64,000 nucleotides of DNA from Urechis unicinctus (taxonomy: Eukaryota > Annelida > Polychaeta > Xenopneusta > Urechidae): positions 46,127,432 to 46,191,431 of the forward strand of contig CM067346.1 in NCBI GenBank assembly GCA_034190875.2, in the 5' to 3' direction. A model generated the notes under the pieces. That model had not been told where the DNA came from. It searched no databases and saw only the letters and a program-made list of their open reading frames with translations. This document shows, one piece after another, positions 41,296-59,282 of this stretch; positions within the stretch are counted from its first letter, which is position 1, and each line of letters starts with the position of its first letter. A program made the translations under genes and the position numbers.

Positions 41296-43149
41296 GGTTG
41301 ATGAGTAAAACGGATTCTAATTAGTACTTCGTGATGGTTCGAGGTTCGTCGATGTGCGGCTTTGGCTATCCGTGCAACAATATATCAACTTTGATGAATT
41401 AATTATACAGGTGAGCTGTTGTACTGAAGTGATAAGTGATGCTGGTTTATATACATATCATTGTCTATCCCGTCCTCCAGGACAGTGGAGATGTTCTGTC
41501 AGTGACAAGATGCGAGTGGAATCGTTCGTGACGCGCACTTGATGGGCTCAAACGCATCGCATCTGATGCGCACCGCGACGACGCATTGAGTTACTCGACT
41601 GGCTGTCTGACGCGCGTCATATTGTCCGAGAAGGACGTTGACGAGTGAATCGCGAATTGATTGAGTTTTCGATTGTGTCAAACGGCCTGTTTTGAGGAAC
41701 TGAGTTGATTGAGGAGAAAGAATGAACGATTTCAAATAATTGTCTGCTGGTATTCTGTGGAATGTTGACTCATTCAATGGACGTATGATACGAGAAGGAG
41801 AACAAATTCACCTGGAAATTTAATTTTTCAAATTTATTATTCCGTGTCCGATCGAGCCAAACGTTAGTGTTTATTTGAGTCAATTGATTCCAATATGAAT
41901 AATTCAACGGACATTAACCTGTCATTCAATGCAGTGCATTCAATTTATGGCAAACTTGTGTAGGTGAATCCGAGCAGTTAAACCAGGCTGGATCTTATTT
42001 TTTTGTTAATTATAATCTTCCGTCTTCGACCAAGCGTCGCCATATTGTTTATTTTAGGCAATAAAGTCAACTATTGAATCATCCCGATGTCATTATCTTG
42101 TGGGTCATAAAATGCAATGTACGCAATTTCATACCATGCTCGCAAATATTATGTTTCGCACGGCGGTATGGATTTTTACTTGGATCGATAAGTTTCAGAA
42201 ACATGTCATTTAATTCGCCCAGCATTGCTATTACAAATCGCTTTTTCGCGGCGCATTGTTCCGTTATGATGAAAATTAGCTTTTAAATTGTTCTGATATC
42301 ATGACGTTTATACAGACAATCTTTCTATGCCATTGAGCGTCGCGTCCCCACGAATTGATCAGAGGAGCATCATCAGCTGCCTTTGGATCATTACATAACA
42401 GAGAAGATTGTGACACCGAAGGCGCTTGTATTAATTAAATCGTATTTATATAACCGACAGTCGGTCATCCATTGAAAAGCATCCGACACAGATAACACTA
42501 CATTAACACAACTGGCGTTTTTGCGCATACGCAAATGTTCATGATAAACCCTGAGGGGTTTTTTATCTCTCAAACTCATATGTATCCATACTCATCAATT
42601 ATCATTTACTATACACGGCGTCTCACGTAAAGCACTTGATCCAGAACGCCACATACATAATCGATATGATCAAAGGGACTCCCGTGACGTCAACAGGCAC
42701 TCAATCGCCAAACTGTCACCTTTAAAAAACGACAAGCGCGGATTTTTTAGAATGTCTATATCAGTAATAATCAACGTGGTTTACAGATATGAATACTTGA
42801 TCACTAAGTGATCATTCCGCAATTATGGGACTTTCAGTGGAGATGATAATGCGTGGGAGGGGGGGGGGGGGTAGCGGGCTGCATTAGATGACATGCGTCG
42901 GGTTCCATGAATGTTGCACATTGCCAAATTGATAAAGTATGAACTCAGTTTAGGATTATTTTGTCAGTCAGTTTACTTGTGGTGTTTTCATTGTATAAAT
43001 AACTAGTATATACCTCTTTCAATTACTCACGTATATAGCACCTGAATGTCAAGCGACACATTCATACCCACAAAAACACACAGAATCACACATTAAAATG
43101 GAACACACACACACACACACATGAACACACAGATTATACGAAAGCATAC
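41296..43149. other. upstream of the PRD-class gene; no gene seen
   Basis: Candidate promoter and enhancer space. Holds a G13 run at about 42855. No supported coding exon. Confidence 0.4.
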
Positions 43150-43164
43150 GTATGCACACACAGA

Positions 43165-43475
43165 ATCGCACAGATTTCCAACACACTAACTCGCTCACTA
43201 AGTCACTCGCGGACACTCATGAGCGCACGCTCGCACATACTCACTCACACGCCCACTCACTCACACGCCCACGCCCCCACTCCCTCCCTCCCTCCCTCCC
43301 TCCCTCCCTCCCTCCCCCTCCCTCCCTCCCCCTCTCCCCTCCCTCCCTCCCTAAATCCCTCCCTCACTCACTAACTCACTTACTCACTCACTCGCTCACT
43401 AACTCACTTACTCACTCACTCACTAAATCACTCACTCACTCATTCACTCACTCACTTACTCACATCCGTCAATAC
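43165..43475 (+). repeat. CACT/CCCT tetranucleotide microsatellite
   Basis: Pyrimidine/A-rich units CTCA, CCCT and ACTC, preceded by a short (AC)n run at 43102. The Ser/Leu/Pro frame through it is an artefact. Confidence 0.95.
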
Positions 43476-46400
43476 TCCCTTGCATTCATTACTTTTTAAC
43501 CTGCAGGCAAATCACGGGTAGTCGCGTTGGAATATTAACTTTCTCATTCTAACAAATGACCTCCTTCTCTTCTCAAGAACCTCCCTCCCTACATCTCTAC
43601 CTCATTACCTCTGCTGTTTCGTCCCTTTGGTCGCACTCTCTCCTCAGAGAAGTTCCTCTGGTTTGTTCAAGAGGCTGTCGATGATTGTCGCTCCTCCGGC
43701 CCTCAGGCATTCTGCGAGCTTACATTATGAGATTACCTAGACTTTGGTTTCATCAACTTAGGTTCCGTCACTGAGATGTCAAGGTCGAAGCAATACACGT
43801 TGTACGTGGGTATCAATGAATATCATGGTTTACGTCTGTTTTGTTTCAAATTGTTCGTAAAATCACTAAAGAACTATGCATAATTTTCATATATATTCGA
43901 CTATGTAAGGTTATTGATCATGTGGATCCAAGCCAACTTGTCATCGTGCAGACAAACGTCTGAGCCCCCACGCGCTGATTCTTGTGTTCATTGCAAAATG
44001 GATGTTGAAGAAGACTTCGTTGTATACGATGTCATATATATTACACAATTACGCCGACCAGACGTCCCCCAGCCCTGAAGAGACTAAGCTATTCTTAAAA
44101 GATGAAAGAAAAAGCTCAATAATCGACGAGCATCGAGGTAATAAAAGTTTGAAACCCAACAACGCTTATGAACGCGGTGATCTGGAGAGACAGAGGGTTT
44201 GGTGTCGTATCCTCTTCAACGACTTTAATCACGTCAGTAGCCAGCAACCACTTGAAAGTGGGGGCAGCCACCCGGTCACTGTCTCCAATATAAATTCCTT
44301 TATCTCCCGCTCAGGCGAAGCGTATATAAGGTCGTAGCCCCCGGTCTAAAACTTTATCATATGTGACGTACGATTAAGTTTGGAGTCCACGAGCACGCAT
44401 AAACGTTCATCCGAAAGGCGTTTTACTACCACTTATGTATGTAGTGCACACTGACATGAGATGACAATATGAGTTGTACAATCCGAGATTAATCCTCGCC
44501 AAATACTTACAATCCGTTATTTAAATTGATATGATATTTTGAATGTTGTTGGTAATAATGCATGGTTATTCGCAGAGTATATGTCAATCTGATAATTTCT
44601 TTCTGATGGCTTATTTGACTTCACCTAGCACGACTCGTTCCTCTTCAAGAGTACAGTTATCATTGTGATATTTTCTAAATGTTAAAATCAATGTCAGATA
44701 TGAGCTGGGGATAAGGCGACTTTATTCTGTGCCTTGAGTATGATAATGTTAAAATTCTAGCTAAAAACAAGATGTCGCCGTCATTCAATTTACTTTATTA
44801 TCACTTATTATGCAAATTAAGACAATTATGATAAACGATTGCATGCATTCACTGACATATCCACACGTTAACATCTATACCTACATCCACCGACTTTTAT
44901 AATTTATATACTTGAAACAACACAGGAAAACATTACCATGACACCACATATAACAATCGTGAAACGATTAGTATATAACCATACAAATAGCAACAAACGC
45001 ACGGTTGTTCACCATCAATTGAGGTTTGATTGGAGAATGCTAGGCTTTATTATAGCTCTTATGTCCGCAGAGCAACTCGGACATCGAAACTGCAGACAGC
45101 TGACAAATGTACTTCCTTGCCGACTATCCAAACCAAACGATGTTGTACAGAGTATGTGATGGAAATGCTTCTATAAGCTGCACGCTTTAATTATATACAC
45201 ATGGACCTTTAGAATTTCAAATAATTATATTTTCCTCTTTGTTAAGTTGTGGATAGAGCGGCTACACTAAGTCAATGTCAAAACCGGTGGTCAAAATTAA
45301 TTTTCCATATTCATATAGTGTGTCAGTGAATTATTTTGAGAGGCAAATATCTACATGTCTAAACACAGTAAATAACATAGCAAAAATAAATTATACAATC
45401 TTTTACGTGAATGGAATGTGGCTTATTTAAGGAATGTACATAATCAGGCTCATAGCATGTCACCACTCGTTAACAGTACATTTGGACCTTCCTGCAATTA
45501 AGTTCTCACCGATTTTCAATACAAGCCCAACCGCAAATGTCCTCAAATCCAAACGCAAGCAGAGACGCTAAACCTGGCGGGAGAAATCCACAAATTGTGA
45601 CCCAGGAAACAGACGACGTCTTTTTGGCGCGTAACACGCCGACTATGACATAGTTCTGAATTGGCAGTAGAAGTCGATAAAGAGACGCGTCTCTTGCAGC
45701 TGTATAAAATGATGCGGATCTTGCTTTTTTCACGACTGTGTGAACATCTTGTAGATTCGCCCAAATAAAACACCGAAGCCATTTATAGTTTCTGTGGGAA
45801 ATTATTAGAGTCACTATCTCGTATATTTGCACCACCTGAAACAAACAAGACATAAAACGTAAAATCCACGTATTTGTATTTCACACGGAGAGGCAGGTAT
45901 ATTTTGTTTGAAATATCAAACTATTCTTAATGAAATATTGCATGAACATTGACAGAATTTTTGTCAAGCATTTGTGAATGTGTGTATGATATTTTCGATG
46001 CGGACGCACGTGTGAAGCTCTGCTTGAATGGGATTAACTTACGTCGACTTTTTACGCCGACTTTTTGAAATCGTAAACTCTTTACTGTTATTTGATGCAA
46101 CGGCCACTGAACTGGCGTGAAAATATACCCGTTTATCTGTGACCAAACAGCGTTTTCGTTTCGATAAATAATCGTGTGTGTTAGGAACAATGGATCATTA
46201 TAAGCCAAAATTACAGCCATTCAAGTTACCACGTGGACAATGTGACAACAAGGCGAAACGAAATACTAACACACCCCCTATACCCTATCCTTCAACCCCA
46301 CATCCAGGCAAAATGCACCTCGATCCAAGCTGATCGAATTTAATGAAAACAGCGAACCGATCGATTTGAAATTAACACCCATCGCCGACAGCGAGGCGTA

Positions 46401-47475
46401 CAAATCCACAGCAAATATAGCTGGCAAGTTGAAGCTTTCCTGCGCTCTCTGAATGGAGGTTAAATTGATCCCCAATCCACAACTTATACTTTTTCCTTCG
46501 AGCAGGGAGGGTTAGGGTACGAACGCGCCCAACGATTGATCGCAAAAAGTGGTGAGAGCTAGTGAGAAAAAAAACAAATGAATTTGATAGAGGAAGCTGA
46601 CTGGCTTTTAATGAGAGGTGTGTGTTTTTTTTTTTTTGCGGGAACGCTTGGCGGGAATAGGACGATTTCTGTATTCTACCGCCAGGGTATTCAATTATTA
46701 ATCGACGAGTATTCCTGGGATGAATTTCTCGCGCATATCAAATTGCGTATAGTAGAACTGGTCATTGTTTAGACATCGATACGGCGCGAATCTGATAATG
46801 ACATGATGTTACAGGGAATCGATAACCGTAAATCGATTATGCCTGGATGAACAAACGTGCACTTGCAGGTTTGTGGTGGTGGGTGGATGGGGTGGTATTT
46901 AACTCTACGGCGTTTTTCTTGCATATTTACGCAAACATCAAGTTTCAAATCAAGTTTGAAAAACCCCTGCGCATACAGCCATTAGTCCTCCTGATACATA
47001 CATTCCGCTTTGGGACTTCTTTCGCCTATACATATTTCACACATTGCTAAGTATTCTACAATGGCGGCTGTATGCCAAGTGTGTGCTGTCCACTTGTCGG
47101 GGGTGTGACATTTCCCATTACTTGAAACCTTCTGAATACCCTAATTGATTTCGCGACGAGTCACGCGAAAGGCAATGTTTGTTACCTAAGCGTAGTGATT
47201 GAGGCGAGGAATTTGCATAGACAAGCAAGCCTGCCGCATGAGACAATGGTCGATTGAAAACGAATATGAAAATGTTTGCCTACTTTTGAGAATGGATGCA
47301 TTGTATGTTATATAGTTAGGTATGGTTAAGCATTGGGGTGCTCAAGTTGCCCTGTAAAGAAGGGCTTTTATTTGACTTGTAATAATTATATTTTCATGGT
47401 GGTGTTATATTTCTTGAGTAAATATATGCTTGCACATGTTAAATATTTAATGTATGTCTGAATATATTAGGAAAT
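43476..47475. other. 4 kb between the homeobox genes; no gene supported
   Basis: A 117-codon frame at 43984-44337 and a 115-codon minus frame at 45506-45853 have no recognisable domain, repeat or splice support. Otherwise AT-rich unique-looking sequence, possibly regulatory. Confidence 0.4.
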
Positions 47476-47481
47476 TTTATT
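47476..47481 (-). terminator. candidate poly(A) signal of Nkx2-1
   Basis: AATAAA on the minus strand about 130 bases past the stop; a second at 47367-47372. Confidence 0.5.
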
Positions 47482-47524
47482 TTACCTGTTTTGATAGTGG
47501 CCTTTTCCGCTGACTGGAAATGTT

Positions 47525-47610
47525 GGTAGCCACTCGCGGCCTAAGACCTACACCGCCGTCCCCGGTGTGGGAGAAGGGGGTGTAGGTCTGTAGGCCGGCG
47601 GGAGGCCGCG

Positions 47611-47615
<5 letters not shown>
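47525..47615 (-). promoter_or_regulatory. long hairpin spanning the Nkx2-1 stop codon and early 3' UTR
   Basis: Three stacked stems on the same axis: 47525-47530 with 47610-47615 (GGTAGC/GCTACC), 47536-47542 with 47603-47609 (GCGGCCT/AGGCCGC), and 47544-47554 with 47579-47589 (AGACCTACACC/GGTGTAGGTCT), 24 perfect pairs in all. The stop codon (47611-47613) is in the outer stem. Confidence 0.6.
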
Positions 47616-52063
<4,448 letters not shown>

Positions 52064-53100
52064 AGCCCTCTTTGGTAGGCTAGCCAGAAATGTCTCCGTT
52101 TTTTTTATTTTTGGTCACCGTGATGATCAGATCACACCTGCTCCAATGACGATGCTAAGTCTCTATCTAGCTTTCTCGCGCTCGGTCAAAAGCTCGCGTC
52201 TCAAAGATGAGTGTTCGCAGAGATAAAATCACGTCCCAGTAGAAGTGATTTTCAAGTTGGAGTGCACGTTGCAGGGGTGGAGCACTCTCTTGTGAGGAAA
52301 AGTCCCTCTTCTGATGACTCCAGTCCCTGAGCAGAGAGCACTTTAAGCGGGACTCGGGAGGGGCTTGGAGTGTTCTTGGCAAATCACAAATTAGCTGGCG
52401 TTCAGCTCTTCGCGCCTGCGCAGAGAGGCGGCGCGGGATGTCAACAAGGGATTGAGTGCGCAGAAGGGGCGGGGCTTGAGTGGGCAATCGTCCGTACTTG
52501 GCTGTTTTTGGAAGGCTCTGCAGGCGTTGCGGAGCTGAGGGGCGGCGTGGTCAAGAATGCCGGGTCTATCCCTCCGTAATCCCCTCGAACAAGTACTCTC
52601 ACAAGCTTTCGTCAGTATTCTCAAGACTGCTCGTGAGATCTCACGATCTAACGCGGCGCAGATGCTGATTTCAGCTTCAGTAGCACCAAGCACCCCTCAC
52701 TTCGCTCGTCCAAGTTATATCACGATTTGTTTCCCAAACGAAGTCTCTCTTCATAAAACAAATACATTCATGACATTTTAAGCTTATCAAGGAAATGTAT
52801 ACGATGATATCTTGATAAGAATCCTCTATAGTTTTCCTCATCAATATATACTTCCCCAGATGACGCTCAAAGCCTAACAGTTTTATTAAGGGATGCACCA
52901 GGTTGAATTTACACTGCGTAAACATCTGAGTACACTTAGAACTCAAAATTGTACTTAACATATATTGAAATTACTTATTAATTGAAATTTTATTCCCTAC
53001 ACTTTGGGAAAAATATTGGATATCCGCTAATGTTTAGCGGTCAACTTCGCCATGGAAACTGAAGCAGGCAATCATAGAATCGAACCATTCTGCTATCAGC
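52064..53100 (-). promoter_or_regulatory. Nkx2-1 5' UTR and proximal promoter region
   Basis: GC- and CpG-richer to about 52700, then AT-rich. Small open frames on both strands here (52167-52693) are unsupported and best seen as 5' untranslated sequence. No clear TATA box placed. Confidence 0.5.
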
Positions 53101-53108
53101 CCCTTGAA

Positions 53109-53180
53109 TTATGCAAAGAACTAATCAGCGCAATATATCTGAATTTCATTTGCATAATATGCAAATTTTAATCTGATCAA
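53109..53180. promoter_or_regulatory. POU octamer cluster upstream of Nkx2-1
   Basis: ATTTGCAT at 53148-53155 and ATGCAAAT at 53159-53166 form an inverted octamer pair with a 3-base spacer; a third near-octamer TATGCAAA is at 53111. Two TAATC motifs (Otx/Gsc-type sites) lie at about 53122 and 53171. Located about 1.1 kb upstream of the start codon. Confidence 0.45.
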
Positions 53181-53199
53181 GTCTCATGCTATTTATTGA

Positions 53200-54948
53200 T
53201 AGCGAAAAATACACCTTTGTCCGAAAGGGGATAAACGCGGGGCTCCATAGCGACATATTGTGTTGATTTCGTAAGTAGTCTTGATCCAGTCGGGGGATAT
53301 GAGTGAAAGAGACGCGGCTGTAGTATCTATTCTAGTTCGCTAATGATCTCCCCCGGGAGTACTCGCCTTTTGTGGACGGTTAAGTACACTTCAGTATATA
53401 TGATGAAGAAAATTTCAATCGACAGCTTGCTCGAATCCGCATTTGAGAAATGAATATATGATTCAGAAATTCAATTTGGTATGCAGAAATCCGCGCGTCG
53501 ATGACGTCAACGCATAATCAGTGATATGATTATTCATAGGAGCCAATGGGGAGGAATTGTTAACATTTTGACACAATTGGGATAGTCGCCTCAATGACGA
53601 CCCGAAAGCGCGTTTGGCGTGGATAAAGTATCAAGAATAATGGCTAAAATCTCGATTATATACGCTGGGTGTCATGTGTTTCTGCCGCTAACCCCTACCA
53701 ACGTCACCATCTGAATACATACAACTTGAAAGCGACGTTACAATCACGTGTTCCTATTTCTGGCGGGATATTAGAATTGTTCCGTGTTTTTGGGGGATCA
53801 TAATTCATACATATGTATAACATTCGTATACGCGCTTCCCGACACTATAGTTGACCAATGGTCAACCCCTCCCGAACCCCCAACCCCCACATCCCTCGCC
53901 CTCAAGTAAACACACCCAATTCCACAACACCCTCTTTTTGCACTGCATGGATTGTCCGCGGTAACGACCCATTCATTGAAGGTGTTACATACATAGCATG
54001 CACTCCTCTTGCAATCATTCTTCTTCTCTCCCCGCAATTCAATTAATAAATACCTCCGATAACTTGGTCAAACTGAGCTACTGTTGAACCAGTGAGAGTC
54101 TTAGCCCAAACGTGAATGGCAGTTAGTAGGTATTTAACTCCAATTGAAAGCACACCTGTGTTTAAGACAATGGCTATATTGGGTCTGGCCACCTTTACAG
54201 CGCGTCATGGCGGGCTTTTCTTTAGCCAGGTGTGAAGCGGACAATTACCTCGCGGGGGATCACGCGAGATCTCGCGGTTTTTCCTCTCGCGTTGGGCGTT
54301 TGATATCATTCAATTCGCTTCATGGTGGGTGGCGAAGTTTTTAATAAACTACAATTTGTGAGGTGGTTTGTTTATAAGGAAAATACGGGTTATGTAAGTG
54401 GGTAAGGGTGGGCGGTGATGGGTGGAGAGATAGGTCGTTCGTTCGGTTTACTGGTATATAATTGAGGCTGTATTTACACAATCAATTATTCTAGGTATTT
54501 AACTATTGATTGGCGTCTATGAATCAACATATGCTTTGGACATATGCGTGAGTAACATGCCAACTGCCCGAATATAAATCTGACTCAACAAGGGTAGACG
54601 CTGAAATCGACCTTTGTAGATCTCAGCCCACAAATATACAGCCTCTTCCATGATCGTTCCATTTAGCCCAGTTTTCTAACGGATCCGTCTTTTTTTCTAT
54701 CCCTCCCCGGCCGTGAGCACCCAAAGTAAGCCTACCCCTACAACGCATTCGAATAAGCAGATTCCAGCCAAGTATATGAACCTATCCGGTATAAGTAGCC
54801 TGCATTTGTCTACTGTTTTGTCTTTATAGAAACGATCATCTTCCATCACTTACAATAAGCCCAAAGGTCAATAAAGCCCTAGATTACAGGAATAAACACT
54901 GACGAGGCTGCTATATACTCATTGGGCTGCCTACTAGATGACTGTACA
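53200..54948. other. Nkx2-1 upstream region; no gene seen
   Basis: Unique-looking sequence with short C-rich tracts (53860-53930). No supported exon. Confidence 0.4.
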
Positions 54949-55082
<134 letters not shown>

Positions 55083-58074
55083 ACTGTTGTGGTTAATAAA
55101 AAGATATATACCTGTATATATGCCGGTACACGCTATCGCTATAGACGTCTCCCTCCTTAGCTGTCAAACCATCTTGTCGCTGGTATAATCCGTGCATTGG
55201 TTGACGCGTCACCAGAGAACCATTTGACATCTTCGCCGCTTCCTCAGCCTGATATCCCATACAAGTCTCTCTCTTTGCGGTTATTGACGCTTTTCGGTCG
55301 ATCACACGGTCCCTCTTTGCCAAATAGGTTACAAATTGGTTCCCAAGCCGTTAGCTTCAATCTTAAAACCCTATACAGGTGAGGACCCTAAATGAAGTGA
55401 GCCTCACAGAAGGCGAGAGGCGTGTATCAATATATATAAGTATATATAAATATCTTCCACTCGGCGGGGCGGTTTATTCCTCTCAGTTTATTCATTATGC
55501 TGAACACTTTTCTCGTGTGTGTGTTTATATAATATCTAACTGACTGGGGTGAGAATTACCCCCAAGGTCCTTAGCGCTGCCCAGGTGTGTTCACGGTGGA
55601 TTAGTTCTAATCTTTCTCACCTGCGACAGAATAGGACTGGCTCTCCTGTGGGGACGAACTTATATACAATACCGAGCAATAGAACTTTCTCTGTATGGTG
55701 TAAAATCATTGCTGGCTAAGTCGAAACGTTAAGGCCAGGATATAAAGGTGCTCTGGAGGCTAATTAAGTGGGGTTTATATATAAGCTATATATATTATTA
55801 AGTAGTCGTTGAAAAGCATATTTTGTAAACGGTATGAATGTGAGATATTGTGGGTGGGGTTTGCCCTGGAGATAAACGTATAAGCATTGGATCTAATCAA
55901 ATAGTATCGTTAAACCCACCACTTATGGTATCTACAGGTATACGCACGCCCAAACTATAAGATCCATTGCTTAATATAATGTATGCTTACTTACAGATGT
56001 ATATTTCACTGTGTTTCATTGCGTCTTAATGAGAAATCCATACATACTGGTACATGGCAATACTTATGCGTGTGCGTCTATATGGAATAGCAATTATAAA
56101 ATCACTTAATTTATTAATATTTTAAGAAAACTGCGTCATATTTATAAGTTCCTCCGAATTTTATTTTGGATACTCTTAATATTTGGGTCAGATCGTGCAC
56201 TCTGATAATAGTGTGATCGTATTAGCAAGCCCCCACCCCCCTGGACCATCCTACCCCTTCCATCCACTGTCTAACCTAACATGTATATGTAAGACGTAAA
56301 AAAATCAGTTGTCCAGAGCCACTCCAACTCGTAACGGCAACTTTAGCCGAACCAACAGATTCACGAGGGGCGGATCCTGAAAATACATCCCCCCTGTCAA
56401 TACACATAGACTGGTCAACTGTAAGCCTCCGCGGAGATTTTTCGATATTATTCCACGTGTAAACATTCTCTGGAGCCGCAGGTATTCCAACGAATCAAGA
56501 GCCTTTTAAACACTTTACAAAGCATATTTGCATCAGCTACACTATGGAGTCCTGTTGGCATAAGTGGGGGCTCAGTGCTCGATCCAGAGGAGAATGATAC
56601 GCGGCCAGTTTTGTGAGTTGGGTCATCGAGTAGGGAGAGAAGATTGACCAAGCGAGGTTTTTGTTGACGGTGGGTGGGTAAGTGGGTGGGGGGTGGGGAT
56701 GTGGGGTTAGGCACATCACATATCAGGGGTTCTTGAAACACCGTTTATAAGTTGAAATATTATGTTGGAATTCTGTTACGTGAGTTATTGATCCTTCTGG
56801 TGATCGAGTACGTGTTTCCTGATACAGTGATATAACCGGAAAACCTTGGCTTTAACGAACATTGAAGCGACTGCGCTGTATATATCCGTTTTATATAGTC
56901 GGGTGATCGGCAATGGCGGTGACATACCTCACGGCCTTCTCTTGAATAAACAGTTGGGATTTGGAATTGTGACCGTTATACAGAGGTGTCCGTTATATAC
57001 AGGTGTTATCTTAGCCAGGTTCTATTGTATTTAAGAATGTCACAAATCAGTAGATAGGAGGTCCGATGCCAAGTGTATTTTCACCCTAATCCCCTCCTCA
57101 TATACAACTTTTTCTGAAGAGTGCCTTAGTAACAGGTAACTACTCCCTCAAGTAGCAAAATCTAACGATTTCTCTTCAACCGCATCTGCCGTCAAAACAG
57201 TCGATTTTCCAATTAGTTATGTTATCATTAATTGCTCGGTTGCACAATATATGGACCATTGGAAAAATTGTTCAGATCCAAGCAACATGCAATTTTTCAA
57301 TCAAAATAAACTTATTTTTTAAAAAGCATGAGACAAGTTAAGGGAATGAAGACTCGATTTTAATTGGCGTGAGGATGAAATTGGTAGATGTTTGCTCGCT
57401 TCCGGTCCGTGGATTTCCGGCGTCTCATTAAAAGGAAATTATCAGTAGCCGAACATCTACTAATGCTTAATGGTAAAAAGCCTAAAATGGTTCCGTGTTT
57501 GTTCACCAAACACGCTGACCGCGCGAATTTACACTTTATACGACTCAAATGAACACGAGGAGCTGGTGACAAATCTATCATGGCGTTGGGAGGGGCGATA
57601 GATGAATGGATGCTTATAAACCGGAAATAATTCTCGTTAGCGCCGACAGTAAGTAAACAGGGTCAGTATTTCTTTCCATGACACTCTGTGACGTCATCGG
57701 TTTGAGAGCAGCCCCGCCGTGGAAGCGATTAGTGTAAAGAGTTGGACAATGGTTAAAGTGAATATGATATGTGACAAGAGTTGAGCAAATTGACATCAAG
57801 AGAATGTCCATCCTCAGTTGAATCTGCTGGCGAGTGGGAGTGCCCCGCTACTGGTGAGGAATTGACAAGGAGGGGTTCGGTTTCTTAGGAAGGCCGTTAT
57901 CGACGGAAATATATGCCATGTCACATTCTGGTGAATCTCGTTTAGAGCGCACCACAGCAACGAGAGGTGTGTGTATGAATTCATGTTTTGTGACATATAG
58001 TGCGTCCATGAACAGAAAAGACCTATAATGGAGTAATGTGTATGATATGATGGATATATAACGTATAAGTCTGT
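55083..58074. other. no gene supported
   Basis: Minus-strand frames at 56305-56741 have mixed composition without domains. A pogo/Tigger-type fragment is listed separately. Confidence 0.4.
56965..57033 (+). repeat. pogo/Tigger-type MITE fragment
   Basis: GTTATACAGAGGTGTCCGTT then ATACAGGTGT and AGCCAGGTTCTATTGTA, the phrase and terminus typical of these elements; related to 38775-38835. Confidence 0.55.
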
Positions 58075-58500
58075 TGCCCTTATAAGGTAATGATTGTCCG
58101 ATGTACTAATAAGGTAATGTTAGCCAGATGGAAATTTAAGTTTATGATTGCCCGAGTGACTTACTAGGTAATGATTGTTCTGATGGACATATAAGCTTAT
58201 AATTGTCAAGTGTACATAAAAGGTAATGATTGATCTGATGAACATATAAGGCAATGATTGATCTGATGAACATATAAGGCAATGATTGTTCTGATGAACA
58301 TATAAGGCAATGATTGTTCTGATGAACATATAAGGCAATGATTGGTCTGATGAACATATAAGGCAATGATTGATCTGATGAACATATAAGGCAATGATTG
58401 GTCTGATGAACATATAAGGCAATGATTGTTCTGATGAACATATAAGGCGATGATTATTGTGATGGACATATAAGGAAAAGATTGTTCTGTTGGACGTAAA
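58075..58500 (+). repeat. 28-bp minisatellite
   Basis: Unit GATGAACATATAAGGCAATG plus ATTGTTCT, 28 bases, about 9 near-identical central copies (58220-58445) with decayed units on both sides. As 28 is not a multiple of three, all three minus-strand frames read the same peptide phrase in turn (MFIRPIIALYV); artefact. Confidence 0.95.
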
Positions 58501-58568
58501 AGACGATGCTCGTCGACTGGAAATCTATTGGTGAGTTCAGATTGAGTAATGTTTTCTAATGAGCAGCT

Positions 58569-58632
58569 ATTGATTGTCTGATGACGCAATCACCGAACAA
58601 ATTGATTGTCTGATGACGCAATCACTGAATGA
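58569..58632 (+). repeat. 33-bp direct duplication
   Basis: TTGATTGTCTGATGACGCAA followed by TCACYGAA occurs twice in a row, adjoining the 28-bp minisatellite. Confidence 0.8.
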
Positions 58633-59093
58633 AATGATTCTCTGGTGCTTGGTGAGTTGTGTGGATGACTAGTTGCTGATGCTGCGCAGATGATGAAGAG
58701 GATATCTTCTAGCGACACGTGTCGAAGTCGGCGTACCACACCCGTCAATCTATTGATAGACAAATGACTTCCCTCTTGTTGAGTCCTGCATCCTCACACC
58801 TCTCACCGGTAGGGGGTCGATCCGACATGTGCAAGACGCCCTGGGCTTCGTGACTGCACAAAAGAGTGGAGGAAGTGAGATGGAGGGTCAGAGGTCATCA
58901 AGTGCTTCATTGCATCTATCATTCCTTGTGCGAGGACAAGACAGGGTGTCGCCAGGCGTCTATACAGGCACCTGGCGATCGGGAAGACTCGGTAGAACAA
59001 AGGGAGTGTTATTTCTGGTGCTAGGTAGATTAATGAGGGCGTGGAGGCTGTGAGGTTGACGCTTCGTATGTTATGTGCCTCGCCGTGTTGATT

Positions 59094-59282
59094 TATATAG
59101 TGGAACCTCACCCAACGACCACCTCACTAATGCGACCGCCCCGCTATAACGACAACTTTTACCCAGTCTCGTTTTGGGATTTTCCTATACTTAAGATGGA
59201 TTCCGCTTAGACGACCACCCTTCTGTAACAACCACTTTGACTCAGTCCCATAGGTGGTCGCCCAAGCGAGGTTTCCCTGTAA
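59094..59282 (+). mobile_element. pogo/Tigger-like MITE, about 185 bp
   Basis: Left end TAGTGGAACCTCACCCAACG and right end (reverse complement TACAGGGAAACCTCGCTTGG) are imperfect terminal inverted repeats beginning at TA, as expected for TA target sites. The inside shows the characteristic CGACCACC/CGACAAC strings. Confidence 0.7.

Noticed and set aside
43984-44337. 117-codon plus-strand frame between the homeobox genes
   Set aside because: Mixed composition without domain, signal or splice evidence; kept only as an unsupported frame.
45506-45853. 115-codon minus-strand frame
   Set aside because: No domain, and a second overlapping frame of similar length argues for chance.
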